From positions 186,001 through 250,000 of the forward strand of contig NZ_JAGFWR010000004.1 of assembly GCF_017599305.1 (NCBI RefSeq): 64,000 bases of DNA, written 5' to 3'. The DNA is from Micromonospora antibiotica (lineage in GTDB: Bacteria; Actinomycetota; Actinomycetes; Mycobacteriales; Micromonosporaceae). The position numbers were made by a program, and so were the translations under genes. The notes beneath the pieces were generated by a model. The model saw only the letters and a list, made by a program, of their open reading frames with translations. It was not told the origin of the DNA and did no database searches. Numbering within the stretch: the first letter of the stretch is position 1; each line of letters starts with the position of its first letter. Positions 44,194 through 52,316 of this stretch are shown piece by piece.

Positions 44194-45792
44194 ATGAGGA
44201 TGAGAACCATGCGCGCCGGTGCCACCGCACTTGCGCTGGCCCTACTGGTGTCGGCAGCAGGGAGCGCGCCGGCGGCTGCGGCACCGGCGGTGGTCACCGT
44301 GGCCGGTGCGGACCTGGTCTCCGTCGCGCTCGACGGTGATGCGATGTCGCTGCGGATACGAGACGCCGAGCAGGTGTCCCGCGACGCGGTCGGACACGAC
44401 CCGGCCGAGGTGGTGCTCGGCCCGGACGGTGGGCTCGCCGGCCGGGTGCTGGCGGGCAGGGGCTTCGCCTTTCTCGGCGCGCCGGGGCACGCCGTGTGGT
44501 CACTGTCCGTCGGCGACAGCGGGTTCCCGGCACTGGACACCACCGGGATACGCCCGGGCGTCGTCACCGACGACACGGTGGCCCTCACCGTGCGTTCGGT
44601 CGAGGGCCCGGGAACGTTCACCGCGTACACCCTGTCCGGGCTCGGCACGGCGACCCCGCTGTTCGGCAGCGGCCCGGGGCTGGCGCGGACGGCGCAACTA
44701 CCGGTGGCGACGCGTACCGCCGGAGTGGTCTGGGCTTTCGACGCGGCCGGTGACTACCGGCTGACCCTGACCGGCTCGGCCACTGTCCGCACCGGTCGGA
44801 AGGTCAGCGCCGAGGCGACGTACCGGATTCGGGTCCCCGCGATCAGCCCGGCCGAGCAGGCGCCGCCACCGGCTGTGGCCCAGCCGGCGACGCGCCCCGA
44901 CCGGCAGTCGGCAGCCCGCGCTCTCGCCGCAGCCACGGCTGCGCCGGAGCCCACGGCTGCGCCGGAACCCGCGGCGGCCCCACCGGCAGCGGCCGCGAAG
45001 GCGGCGGCCACTACCGCCGCGGGTGCCCGCCAGGTCATCGCCGACGGGCACGTCGACATGGGTCCCCAACTGTCCGGAGACAACTGGACGATCCGGATCA
45101 AGGACGACCGGACCAGCCCTCCGGTCTGGCGGGAAACCTCCGACGTGGTCCTGAAGGTGAAGGACAACGCGAAGATCACGGTGCCGGCTGGCGCCGACTT
45201 CCTCGGCGAGCAGGGCGACACCGTGTGGCTGCTGCCGCAGTCGCAGCAGGCGGGCATCGTCTGGCCCGGCTGGAACACCCAGCACGAGTCCGTCGTGTCG
45301 GGGGTCAAGGGCAACGTCACCTGGACGCTGAAGGGCGTCGACGGGCCGGGCCGGTTCGCCCTCTTCCTGACCGGCTCGTTCGGCAAGGCCGACGTGCTGT
45401 TCGACTCGACCAAGGCGTTCCCCCAGCAACTGAGCGTTCCCCTGAACACCCACGCGCACGGCAACTGGGCGTTCAGCAGGCCCGGCCTGTACCGCCTCGC
45501 CGTGCAGATGAACGGCACCACCAGCGCCGGCAGGGCGGTCACCGACACGAAGACGCTCACCCTCGCCGTCGGCGACAGCACCGATCCGAACAGCGGTTTC
45601 GGTTCCGGCAGCGGAGCTGACGGCGACAAGGACGGCGGTGCGGCTCAGGTTGGTGACGGGCCTCTGCCGCGTACCGGCGCCGGCTGGGTGCTGACGGCCG
45701 GCGCGGTCGGCATCGTTCTCGTGGCGACCGGGGTGCTGCTGGTGGTGTGGGGCCGTCGCCGCAGTGGCGGGCGCCCGGCGGCAGACGCGTGA
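44194..45792 (+). CDS. LPxTG-anchored protein with two choice-of-anchor M domains
   Basis: A 532-residue exported protein. It has a signal peptide, a first anchor-M domain (about 30-215), an Ala/Pro-rich spacer (PEPTAAPEPAAAPPAAAAKA) and a second anchor-M domain (about 280-460: IADGHVDMGPQLSGDNWTIR, VPLNTHAHGNWAFSRPGLYR). The sortase signal LPRTG with helix and WGRRRSGGR tail closes the chain. ATG 44194 has GGGGAG upstream. The stop overlaps the substrate-binding protein gene (GTGA), so this surface protein is translated with the transporter. No sortase gene is in the window. Confidence 0.85.
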   Translation: MRMRTMRAGATALALALLVSAAGSAPAAAAPAVVTVAGADLVSVALDGDAMSLRIRDAEQVSRDAVGHDPAEVVLGPDGGLAGRVLAGRGFAFLGAPGHAVWSLSVGDSGFPALDTTGIRPGVVTDDTVALTVRSVEGPGTFTAYTLSGLGTATPLFGSGPGLARTAQLPVATRTAGVVWAFDAAGDYRLTLTGSATVRTGRKVSAEATYRIRVPAISPAEQAPPPAVAQPATRPDRQSAARALAAATAAPEPTAAPEPAAAPPAAAAKAAATTAAGARQVIADGHVDMGPQLSGDNWTIRIKDDRTSPPVWRETSDVVLKVKDNAKITVPAGADFLGEQGDTVWLLPQSQQAGIVWPGWNTQHESVVSGVKGNVTWTLKGVDGPGRFALFLTGSFGKADVLFDSTKAFPQQLSVPLNTHAHGNWAFSRPGLYRLAVQMNGTTSAGRAVTDTKTLTLAVGDSTDPNSGFGSGSGADGDKDGGAAQVGDGPLPRTGAGWVLTAGAVGIVLVATGVLLVVWGRRRSGGRPAADA

Positions 45793-47372
45793 ACCCGCTG
45801 ATCGTGGCACGGCTTCGGCAGGTGATCGTGCCGCTGCTGGTCGTGGGGCTGATCGCCGGCTGTCGGTCGGGGGTGGCGTTGACCGCCACCGACGACCGGG
45901 TCCAGGTCATCACGACCACCGGCATCCTGCGGGATCTGGTGAGCAACGTCGGCGGTGACCGGGTGGCCGTCACCTCCCTGGTGCCCGACAACGCCGACCC
46001 GCACAGCTACGAGCCGTCGCTGCGGGATGTCCGGGATGTGGTCTACGCCGACGTGGCGTTCAGCAACTACCTGCTTCTGGAGGAGCAGGCCGTCATCAAG
46101 GCGCTGGATGCGAACCTGCGCGACGGCGTGCCGAACGTCTCGTTGGCCGAGGGTGCGGTGAGGTACGCCGCGGAGATCATTCCCCTGGTCGAGGACGTGT
46201 CGCTGGACACCATCTGGCTGGGCATGCGGGTACGCGGCACCGGCGCGGCGGAGGGCGCGAACCGTTCCTCCGACGTGCTGCTCAGCGCGACCGCCGCAGC
46301 GGGGCCGGGCCGGGTGCTCGCGTACCTGACCGAGTCGTTCGGCAACCCGTCGTTCTCCGTCGACTCGGGCGACGGGTTCGACGCCGCCAACGGGTACCGC
46401 GACGACACCGCCACGCTGCCTCCCGACGCGCACACACACATGAGCTGGGCGTTCACCAAACCCGGGGTCTACCGGCTGACCATGCGGGCGAACCTGGCGT
46501 TGACCCCCGAGGCGGCGCCCGTCCCACTGGGGGAGCAGGTGTTCACCTTCGCCGTCGGGGTGGACCCGCACTCGGTGCCGGGGATGGCGGGCGCGGCGGT
46601 GCTGAACTCCGGCCACGCCGACGTCACCGTCGACCTCGACGAGCGGCGGCTCTACCTGTTCGCCGACCCGGAGGGCAGCGGCGAGGCCAACCAGCGGGTG
46701 TACGACCCGGCCAGCACCGTGATCGAGGTGCCGAACAAGGCGTTGCTGGAGGTGCCCGGTGACCGCCGTTTCCGGTTCCTCGGCCGGCCCGGTACCCAGG
46801 TCTACCAACTTCCGCAGGCGGTCCTCGGCAAGCACGTGCACGGCGAGATCGACCCGCACCTGTGGCAGAACGTGCGCAACGCCATCTCCTACGTGGAGCT
46901 GATCCGAGACACCCTCGTCGGTGTCGACCCGCAGGGCGCGGCGGACTACCGCACGAACGCCTCGACCTACGTGCGGGAACTGGAGACGCTCGACACCCAG
47001 GTACGGGACACCATCGCCAGCATCCCGCCGTCGCGCCGGCACCTGGTCAGCACCCACGACGCCTTCGGCTACCTCGGACAGGCGTACGGGGTGCAGATAT
47101 CCGGTTTCGTCACCCCGAACCCCGCCACCGAGCCGAGTCTCGCCGATCGCCGCCGGCTCACCGAGACGATCCGCAACCTGAGGATTCCCGCCGTCTTCCT
47201 GGAACCCAATCTGGCAGCCCGGTCCACCACCTTGACCGAGGTCGCCCGCGAGGAGGGGCTGCGGATCTGCGCGATCTACGGCGACACGTTCGACCGGGAC
47301 GTCACCACCTACGCGGAGATGATGCGGTTCAACGCCGAATCGCTGCACGACTGTCTGACCACGGACAAGTGA
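45789..47372 (+). CDS. Anchored-repeat ABC transporter substrate-binding lipoprotein with inserted anchor-M domain
   Basis: A 527-residue lipoprotein (lipobox LIAGC). It is a ZnuA-type metal binder split in two. Residues about 35-145 are the N-lobe (VQVITTTGILRDLVSNVGGD, NADPHSYEPSLRDVRDV). About 150-340 are a choice-of-anchor M domain (PDAHTHMSWAFTKPGVYRLT) plus the start of another. The C-lobe follows (EIDPHLWQNVRNAISYVELI, STHDAFGYLGQAYG, AIYGDTF). His in DPHSYEP, DPHLWQN and STHDAF and Asp near GDTFD are the expected metal ligands. The insert occupies the place of the usual His-rich loop. It matches the TIGR03772 arrangement. Confidence 0.85.
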   Translation: MNPLIVARLRQVIVPLLVVGLIAGCRSGVALTATDDRVQVITTTGILRDLVSNVGGDRVAVTSLVPDNADPHSYEPSLRDVRDVVYADVAFSNYLLLEEQAVIKALDANLRDGVPNVSLAEGAVRYAAEIIPLVEDVSLDTIWLGMRVRGTGAAEGANRSSDVLLSATAAAGPGRVLAYLTESFGNPSFSVDSGDGFDAANGYRDDTATLPPDAHTHMSWAFTKPGVYRLTMRANLALTPEAAPVPLGEQVFTFAVGVDPHSVPGMAGAAVLNSGHADVTVDLDERRLYLFADPEGSGEANQRVYDPASTVIEVPNKALLEVPGDRRFRFLGRPGTQVYQLPQAVLGKHVHGEIDPHLWQNVRNAISYVELIRDTLVGVDPQGAADYRTNASTYVRELETLDTQVRDTIASIPPSRRHLVSTHDAFGYLGQAYGVQISGFVTPNPATEPSLADRRRLTETIRNLRIPAVFLEPNLAARSTTLTEVAREEGLRICAIYGDTFDRDVTTYAEMMRFNAESLHDCLTTDK

Positions 47373-47383
47373 TGGAGGAGCCA

Positions 47384-48364
47384 GTGACGGCAGGACGGGC
47401 GCGCCGCCGCCCCCGTACGATCGGTGCCATCCTGCGATGTGTCGCGGCCACGGTGATCGTGCTGACCACGACGCAGACCCAGGTCCGGGCCGAGGAGCCC
47501 ACGCCGGGCCTGCGCCAGACGATCGCCGCCGACCAGCCCCTGGCCACCGGCCGGGCGGAACTCGCCGCCGGACACGTCGACCTCGGCCCCCGCTACGTCG
47601 ACAAGCAGTGGACACTGCTGATCCACGACGGCTCGCAGGCGCGCCCGGTGTGGCGCGACCCCGACGAGGTCCTGCTCCGGGTTTCCGATGCCGCCCTGCA
47701 GACCGTTCCCGACGACCCGGCGTACGCCTTCCTGAATGTCGACGCCGGCAAGCGGGTCTACGTGGTGCCGCAGACCCAGAACCAGAGCGTCGTCTGGCTC
47801 GGCTGGAACACCCAGGACCCCCGGGTGATGCAGACCATCGACCGGGGCGTCACCCTGACCCTGCTCGGCGTACGCGGCCCGGGAAGCCTCACGACGTACC
47901 TGCAGTCGGGCAACTTCGCCGCGCCCCAGCCACTCTGGCGCTCCGCCGATGCCACCGCACAGCCGTTCTGGGCCGAGGTCAACACCCACACCCACGCCAA
48001 CTGGGTGTTCACCGCACCCGGTGTCTACCTGGTCGCGGTGCAGGCGTCGGCCGCCCTGATCAACGGCGAGACGGTTTCGGCGACCCGTACGCTGCGCTTC
48101 GCCGTGGGTGACACCACCCGCGCCGACGAGGCGTTCGCCGCCACTGCGGACCTCCCCACGGCGGCAGGGCAGGCACCCGCCGGCGAGCAGCGGGCCACGG
48201 ATGACGGGCCGACCGGCCCGTCCACGACGCTGCTGCTCATCACGCTGGGAGGCGCAGCCGTCCTGCTCGCTGTCGGACTGGTCCTCCTGCTGCTGCGGGG
48301 ACGCGGCGTGAAGCGCCGGGCCGAACAGGAACGCGCCGCCGCACCGTCGGGGGGCCAGCGGTGA
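47384..48364 (+). CDS. Transporter-associated surface protein with anchor-M domain (TIGR03773-like)
   Basis: A 326-residue exported protein with an N-terminal signal, one choice-of-anchor M domain (GHVDLGPRYVDKQWTLLIHD, EVNTHTHANWVFTAPGVYLV), a short spacer, a membrane helix (TTLLLITLGGAAVLLAVGLV) and a basic tail. GTG 47384 is chosen because GGAGGAG lies just before it; ATG 47372 overlapping the previous stop is possible. The stop overlaps the ATPase start. It should sit in the membrane next to the permease. Confidence 0.82.
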   Translation: MTAGRARRRPRTIGAILRCVAATVIVLTTTQTQVRAEEPTPGLRQTIAADQPLATGRAELAAGHVDLGPRYVDKQWTLLIHDGSQARPVWRDPDEVLLRVSDAALQTVPDDPAYAFLNVDAGKRVYVVPQTQNQSVVWLGWNTQDPRVMQTIDRGVTLTLLGVRGPGSLTTYLQSGNFAAPQPLWRSADATAQPFWAEVNTHTHANWVFTAPGVYLVAVQASAALINGETVSATRTLRFAVGDTTRADEAFAATADLPTAAGQAPAGEQRATDDGPTGPSTTLLLITLGGAAVLLAVGLVLLLLRGRGVKRRAEQERAAAPSGGQR

Positions 48365-49104
48365 GAGCACTGGACGTCGAAGGGTTGGACGTGGACCTCG
48401 GCGGCCGGCCGGTCCTGCGGGACATCCGGCTGCACCTCGACCGGGGCGAACTGGTCGGGCTCCTCGGACCCAACGGTGCCGGCAAGACCACCCTGCTCCG
48501 CGCCATCCTGGCACTGACCCGCACCCGTGGTGGCACCGTGACCGTGGAGGGCAAGCCGGTGCGTCCCGGCCGCTCCGAGATCGGTTACGTGCCCCAGCGC
48601 CACGAGTTCACCTGGGACTTCCCCATCTCGGTCGACCAGGCCGTGATGAGCGGCCGCACCGGCCGTATCGGCCTGCTGCGCCGACCCGGCGTCGCCGACT
48701 GGCGGGCGGTCGGCGACGCACTGGACCGCGTGCAGCTGACCGGATTGCGGCACCGGCCCGTCGGTGAGCTGTCCGGCGGACAACGGCAACGTGTCCTGGT
48801 CGCGCGGGCGCTCGCGCTCGCGCCGCGCACACTCCTGCTGGACGAGCCGTTCACCGGACTCGACATGCCGACGCAGGAACTGCTGGGCGACCTGTTCACC
48901 AGTCTCGCGGCGGAGGACCGCGCGGTGCTGATGACCACGCACGATCTCGTCGCGGCAGTGGACTCCTGCACCCGCCTGGTCCTGCTCAACGGCCGGATCA
49001 TCGCCGACGGTCGGCCGGTGGACCTGCAGGACGCCGAGCCGTGGACGAAGACCTTCGGGGTGAGTCACACCTCCCCGCTCCTGAAGCTCGTGAGGGCGAC
49101 CTGA
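48361..49104 (+). CDS. Anchored-repeat ABC transporter ATP-binding protein
   Basis: A 247-residue ATPase of the ZnuC/MntB group: Walker [17 protein letters not shown], signature LSGGQRQRVLVARALA, Walker B TLLLDEPFTGLD, His switch MTTHDL. The YVPQRHEFTWDFPISVDQAV segment is typical of metal importers. GTG 48361 overlaps the previous stop and the TGA overlaps the permease ATG. It matches TIGR03771 by context. Confidence 0.93.
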   Translation: MRALDVEGLDVDLGGRPVLRDIRLHLDRGELVGLLGPNGAGKTTLLRAILALTRTRGGTVTVEGKPVRPGRSEIGYVPQRHEFTWDFPISVDQAVMSGRTGRIGLLRRPGVADWRAVGDALDRVQLTGLRHRPVGELSGGQRQRVLVARALALAPRTLLLDEPFTGLDMPTQELLGDLFTSLAAEDRAVLMTTHDLVAAVDSCTRLVLLNGRIIADGRPVDLQDAEPWTKTFGVSHTSPLLKLVRAT

Positions 49105-50021
49105 TGTCGATCACCGATTTCCTCACCGACCTGCTCAACCCCGACCTTGCGTTCCTGCCCAAGGCGCTGGCGATTGCGGTGATGTCCAGCATCGTCTGCG
49201 GTGTCGTCGGCTGCTACGTCGTCCTGCGCGGCATGGCGTTCATCGGCGACGCCGTGGCGCACGCGGTCTTCCCGGGCGTTGCGGTCGCCTTCGTCCTGCA
49301 GGGCAGCCTGGTGCTCGGTGGGGCTGTCGCCGGTGTCGCCACCGCCCTGCTGATCGCGGTCTTCTCGCAGAACCGGCGGGTCAAGGAGGACTCGATCATC
49401 GGCGTCTTCCTGGTCGGGGCGTTCGCCCTCGGTATCGTGATCATCTCGCAGGCCCCGGGTTACGCCGGGTCGCTGCAGCAGTTCCTCTTCGGTTCGATCA
49501 CCGGTATCCCGGACCGGGACCTGTACGTCGTCGGGGGGGCCGGCCTGGTCATCCTCGGTCTGGTTCTCGCCCTGCACAAGGAATTCGTCGCGGTCTGCCT
49601 GGACCGGGAGATGTCGCGGGCCATGGGTCTGTCGGTCTTCTGGCTCGACATCGTGCTCTACGTCCTGGTGACACTGGCCGTGGTGATCTCCCTGCAGACC
49701 ATCGGCAACATCCTCGTCCTGGCGCTGCTGATCACCCCCGCCGCGGCGGCCCGCCTGCTCACCGACCGGCTCGGCCTCATGATGCTGCTCGCCCCGCTGA
49801 TCGGTGGTGCGTCGGCGGTCGTCGGGCTGTACCTGTCCTGGAGCTACGACACGCCGGTCGGCGGCACCATCGTCCTGGTCGCCACCGTGGTCTTCCTCGC
49901 CGCGTGGCTGTTCGCCCCGCGGCACGGCCTGCTGACCCGGCGGTGGGGACGCCCGGGCGTGCCGGGAGCCGGCGATGACGCGAATTCGAGCCCCTGTCCG
50001 GCCCTATCGCCAACAACCTAA
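49104..50021 (+). CDS. Anchored-repeat ABC transporter permease (ZnuB-type)
   Basis: A 305-residue membrane protein with eight to nine helices and the ABC-3 family features VVGCYVVLRGMAFIGDAVAH, AVFPGVAVAF and ITPAAAARLLTDRLGLM. ATG 49104 overlaps the ATPase stop. It completes the transporter (binding protein, surface protein, ATPase, permease). A Zur box lies at its 3' end, belonging to the next unit. The metal is likely zinc by family and regulation nearby. Confidence 0.92.
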   Translation: MSITDFLTDLLNPDLAFLPKALAIAVMSSIVCGVVGCYVVLRGMAFIGDAVAHAVFPGVAVAFVLQGSLVLGGAVAGVATALLIAVFSQNRRVKEDSIIGVFLVGAFALGIVIISQAPGYAGSLQQFLFGSITGIPDRDLYVVGGAGLVILGLVLALHKEFVAVCLDREMSRAMGLSVFWLDIVLYVLVTLAVVISLQTIGNILVLALLITPAAAARLLTDRLGLMMLLAPLIGGASAVVGLYLSWSYDTPVGGTIVLVATVVFLAAWLFAPRHGLLTRRWGRPGVPGAGDDANSSPCPALSPTT

Positions 50022-50040
50022 AACGACTACCATTTCCATT
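50019..50040 (+). promoter_or_regulatory. Zur box upstream of two small surface proteins
   Basis: TAAAACGACTACCATTTCCA is an AT-rich island with the same AAAACGA...TACCATT pattern as the znuA-type box. It begins at the permease stop and is 45 nt before GTG 50085. Confidence 0.72.
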
Positions 50041-50084
50041 AAGCGTTGGTCCACTCGGGACCTTCGCGGGAGAGGAGTCTCTTC

Positions 50085-50741
50085 GTGCGTAGCACCATGC
50101 GTCATCTGCTGGTGTCGGGTGTCCTGGGTGTGGCGTTGGTCGCCACGGCCCTGCCCGCCCAGGCCGCCACCACGTCCGCCGTGGTGTTCAACTCCGGCCA
50201 TCTCGACCTCGTGGACGTGGCCTACGAGGACGGCGCGCTGGGGGTCGGCGTCCACGACGAGGACAACGACGTCGAGTACGGCGCCGACGAGGTCAAGCTG
50301 ATCGTCAAGCGCCAGACCAGGGTCACTGTCCCCGCCGACCCTGCATTCGCCTTCCTCGGCACCCCGGGAGTGTCCAAGGTGTGGATCCTGCCGCAGATCC
50401 AGGACTCCAACCTGATCTGGCCGGGCATCGCCGCCGAGGAGATCGGGGCCGGAGTCTTCGCCGGCGACGCACTGACGCTGTCCGTGCAGTCGGTTTCCGG
50501 CCCCGGTCAGCTCGCGATCTACACCGAGAACGCCGTCGGTCAGCCGACCATCCTGGCGGACAGCGGTGACGGCCTTCCGGACGCCGTCACGGTGACCGCC
50601 GGTGACCACACGCACGCCAACTGGGCGTTCGACCGGGCCGGCAGCTACAAGGTGACTGTTCGTGCCACCGGCACCCTGGTCGCCACCGGCCAGCGGGTCA
50701 GCTCCGAGCCCACCACGCTCCGCTTCACGGTCAAGTCGTGA
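50085..50741 (+). CDS. Secreted single-domain choice-of-anchor M protein 1
   Basis: A 218-residue exported protein with a signal peptide (HLLVSGVLGVALVATALPAQ, then AA) and one anchor-M domain: VVFNSGHLDLVDVAYEDGAL, FAFLGTPGVSKVWILPQIQD, GDHTHANWAFDRAGSYKVTV. There is no anchor, helix or spacer, so it is released or bound through partners. GTG 50085 has AGAGGAG seven bases upstream. It is translationally coupled to the next gene and directly behind a Zur box. Confidence 0.85.
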   Translation: MRSTMRHLLVSGVLGVALVATALPAQAATTSAVVFNSGHLDLVDVAYEDGALGVGVHDEDNDVEYGADEVKLIVKRQTRVTVPADPAFAFLGTPGVSKVWILPQIQDSNLIWPGIAAEEIGAGVFAGDALTLSVQSVSGPGQLAIYTENAVGQPTILADSGDGLPDAVTVTAGDHTHANWAFDRAGSYKVTVRATGTLVATGQRVSSEPTTLRFTVKS

Positions 50742-51391
50742 CAACCATGGGTTTCCGAAACCGTTTCCTCTCCGGTCTGCTCCTGACCACCGCACTGCTC
50801 GCCGGGACCGCCACGCCTGTCGCCGCGGCACCGGTCGTGCTCTCCAGCGGCCACGTCGACGTGATCGACGTCGACTACGCCGCTGGTGCGCTCACCATCA
50901 ACGTCCTGGACGGCACCGGCGCAGCCGACGTCGAACGCGACCCCGCCGACGTGCTGTTCCGAGTGCCGAACACCGCCAAGATCGCCGTGCCCGGCACAGC
51001 GGCCTGGTCCTTCCTCGGCACCGGCGGTCAGGCGTGGGTCCTGCCGCAGTCCAGCACCGGCGGACTGCTCTGGGCCGGGTGGAACACCACCGAGGTGCCC
51101 AGCGGTATCTTCCAGAACAACCGGGTCACCTTCAAGCTCACCGGTGTCTCCGGTCCCGCGGGTTTCAGTGTCTACACGGTCTCCGGCGGCACCCCCACCG
51201 TGCTCTTCGACAGCGGGAACGGCCTCCCGGACAGCCTCAACGTCAACCGCAACACCCACGCCCACGCCAACTGGGGCTTCGACGCCGCAGGCACCTACAC
51301 CGTCACCTTCGAAGTCACCGGTAAGCTGGCCGCCAGTGGTGCCACCATCAGCTCCGGTGCCCGGACCTTCACCTTCGAGGTCCTTGCCTGA
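50738..51391 (+). CDS. Secreted single-domain choice-of-anchor M protein 2
   Basis: A 217-residue paralogue of the preceding protein: VVLSSGHVDVIDVDYAAGAL, QAWVLPQSSTGGLLWAGWNT, NTHAHANWGFDAAGTYTVTF. It has a signal peptide and no anchor. GTG 50738 overlaps the previous stop. The conserved (D/N)xHxHxNW motif is shared by every anchor-M domain in the window and is a good candidate zinc site on the cell surface. Confidence 0.85.
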   Translation: MTTMGFRNRFLSGLLLTTALLAGTATPVAAAPVVLSSGHVDVIDVDYAAGALTINVLDGTGAADVERDPADVLFRVPNTAKIAVPGTAAWSFLGTGGQAWVLPQSSTGGLLWAGWNTTEVPSGIFQNNRVTFKLTGVSGPAGFSVYTVSGGTPTVLFDSGNGLPDSLNVNRNTHAHANWGFDAAGTYTVTFEVTGKLAASGATISSGARTFTFEVLA

Positions 51392-51489
51392 CCCGATGCG
51401 TCGAACGTGAGCGCCGCCCCCGCTGTCGGTGCCCGCCCCTGGTGGGGGCCATGGTGGGCCCGACGGGGGCGCAGATTCCTCCGCCAAAC

Positions 51490-51510
51490 CGAAGTGATTA
51501 CCATTTCATG
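51490..51510 (+). promoter_or_regulatory. Zur box upstream of zur-like gene 3
   Basis: CGAAGTGATTACCATTTCAT keeps GATTACCATT with the AT-rich flanks of the other sites. It is 112 nt before ATG 51623, so the leader contains the hairpin at 51548-51591. Suggests autoregulation. Confidence 0.68.
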
Positions 51511-51547
51511 GGTCTGCTGAGGTGTGCCACCTCCGGTGGACGGACCA

Positions 51548-51591
51548 GTGGCGGCGTGGCGGCCTCGGTGACGAGGCCGCCACGCCGCCAC
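51548..51591 (+). other. 20-bp perfect hairpin with GTGA loop in the zur-3 leader
   Basis: A fully paired 20-bp stem beginning GTGGCGGCGTGGC closes on the tetraloop GTGA (GNRA class). It lies between the Zur box and the start codon, 31 nt before ATG 51623. It could end the transcript from the two surface genes or act in the leader of zur-like gene 3. Confidence 0.8.
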
Positions 51592-51622
51592 AGCAAGTGA
51601 CACGGACCTGAGGGACGTAGCC

Positions 51623-52030
51623 ATGAGCGGCATATCGCCCGGCGCCAGCCGTAACACCCGGCAGCGGGCCGAGGTGCGGGCCCTGCTGGAGGAGTCCGAC
51701 CAGTTCCGCAGCGCGCAGCGACTGTATGCGGACCTGCGCGCCCGTGACGTGGCGGTCGGCCTGACCACCGTCTACCGCACCCTGCAGGCGCTGGTCGACA
51801 GCGGCGAGATCGACAGTATGCGGCTGCCCAACGGTGAGCAGTTGTTCCGCCGGTGCAGCACCCACACCCAACACCACCACCTGGTGTGTCGTCTCTGCGC
51901 CCGGACTGTCGAGGTAGCCGGCCCGAGCGTCGACGAGTGGGCGCACCAGACGGCCGCCCACCACGGCTTCACCGACGTCAACCACACCATGGAAATCTTC
52001 GGCACCTGCGCAACCTGCGCCAAAGGCTGA
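51623..52030 (+). CDS. Fur-family regulator, Zur-like paralogue 3
   Basis: A 135-residue protein: SRNTRQRAEVRALLEESDQF, VGLTTVYRTLQALVDSGEID, THTQHHHLVCRLCARTVEVA, DVNHTMEIFGTCATCAKG. It shares the wing and metal motifs with the other two but diverges most in the first helices and has THTQHHH in place of the His4 run. It is the only paralogue with a clear Zur box in its own promoter region and stands at the head of the PLP-enzyme cassette, so it may be the main zinc sensor. Confidence 0.88.
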   Translation: MSGISPGASRNTRQRAEVRALLEESDQFRSAQRLYADLRARDVAVGLTTVYRTLQALVDSGEIDSMRLPNGEQLFRRCSTHTQHHHLVCRLCARTVEVAGPSVDEWAHQTAAHHGFTDVNHTMEIFGTCATCAKG

Positions 52031-52148
52031 ACTGCGACTCAGGTATCGCCCCGTCGGGGAGCGAGCATTCTCGCCCGGGTGGAGACGGCGACTTCGCGTC
52101 GTGGACTCCGGGTCAGTTGATGATCGACCCTGTATTGAGGACTACTGC

Positions 52149-52170
52149 CATATATGCGCACTCGTATATG
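52149..52170. promoter_or_regulatory. AT-rich inverted repeat before the PLP-enzyme cassette
   Basis: CATATA and TATATG arms with a 10-bp spacer containing ATGCGCA, the word also seen before zur-like genes 1 and 2. It is in the 286-nt gap before TTG 52317 and may contain the cassette promoter or operator. Nothing else is seen in that gap. Confidence 0.45.
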
Positions 52171-52316
52171 TGGCGGTCGGGATGCATCCGCTGGGCTGCC
52201 ACCTCTTGGCGGGCGTCGGAACATCGGTTACGTTGAAGCAGGCCGTCGTCACGAAGGGATTCTCGGCGAGAGGGGTGGCGGCGTCCGTGGCGCCACGACT
52301 CACCTGAGGAGTCGCA

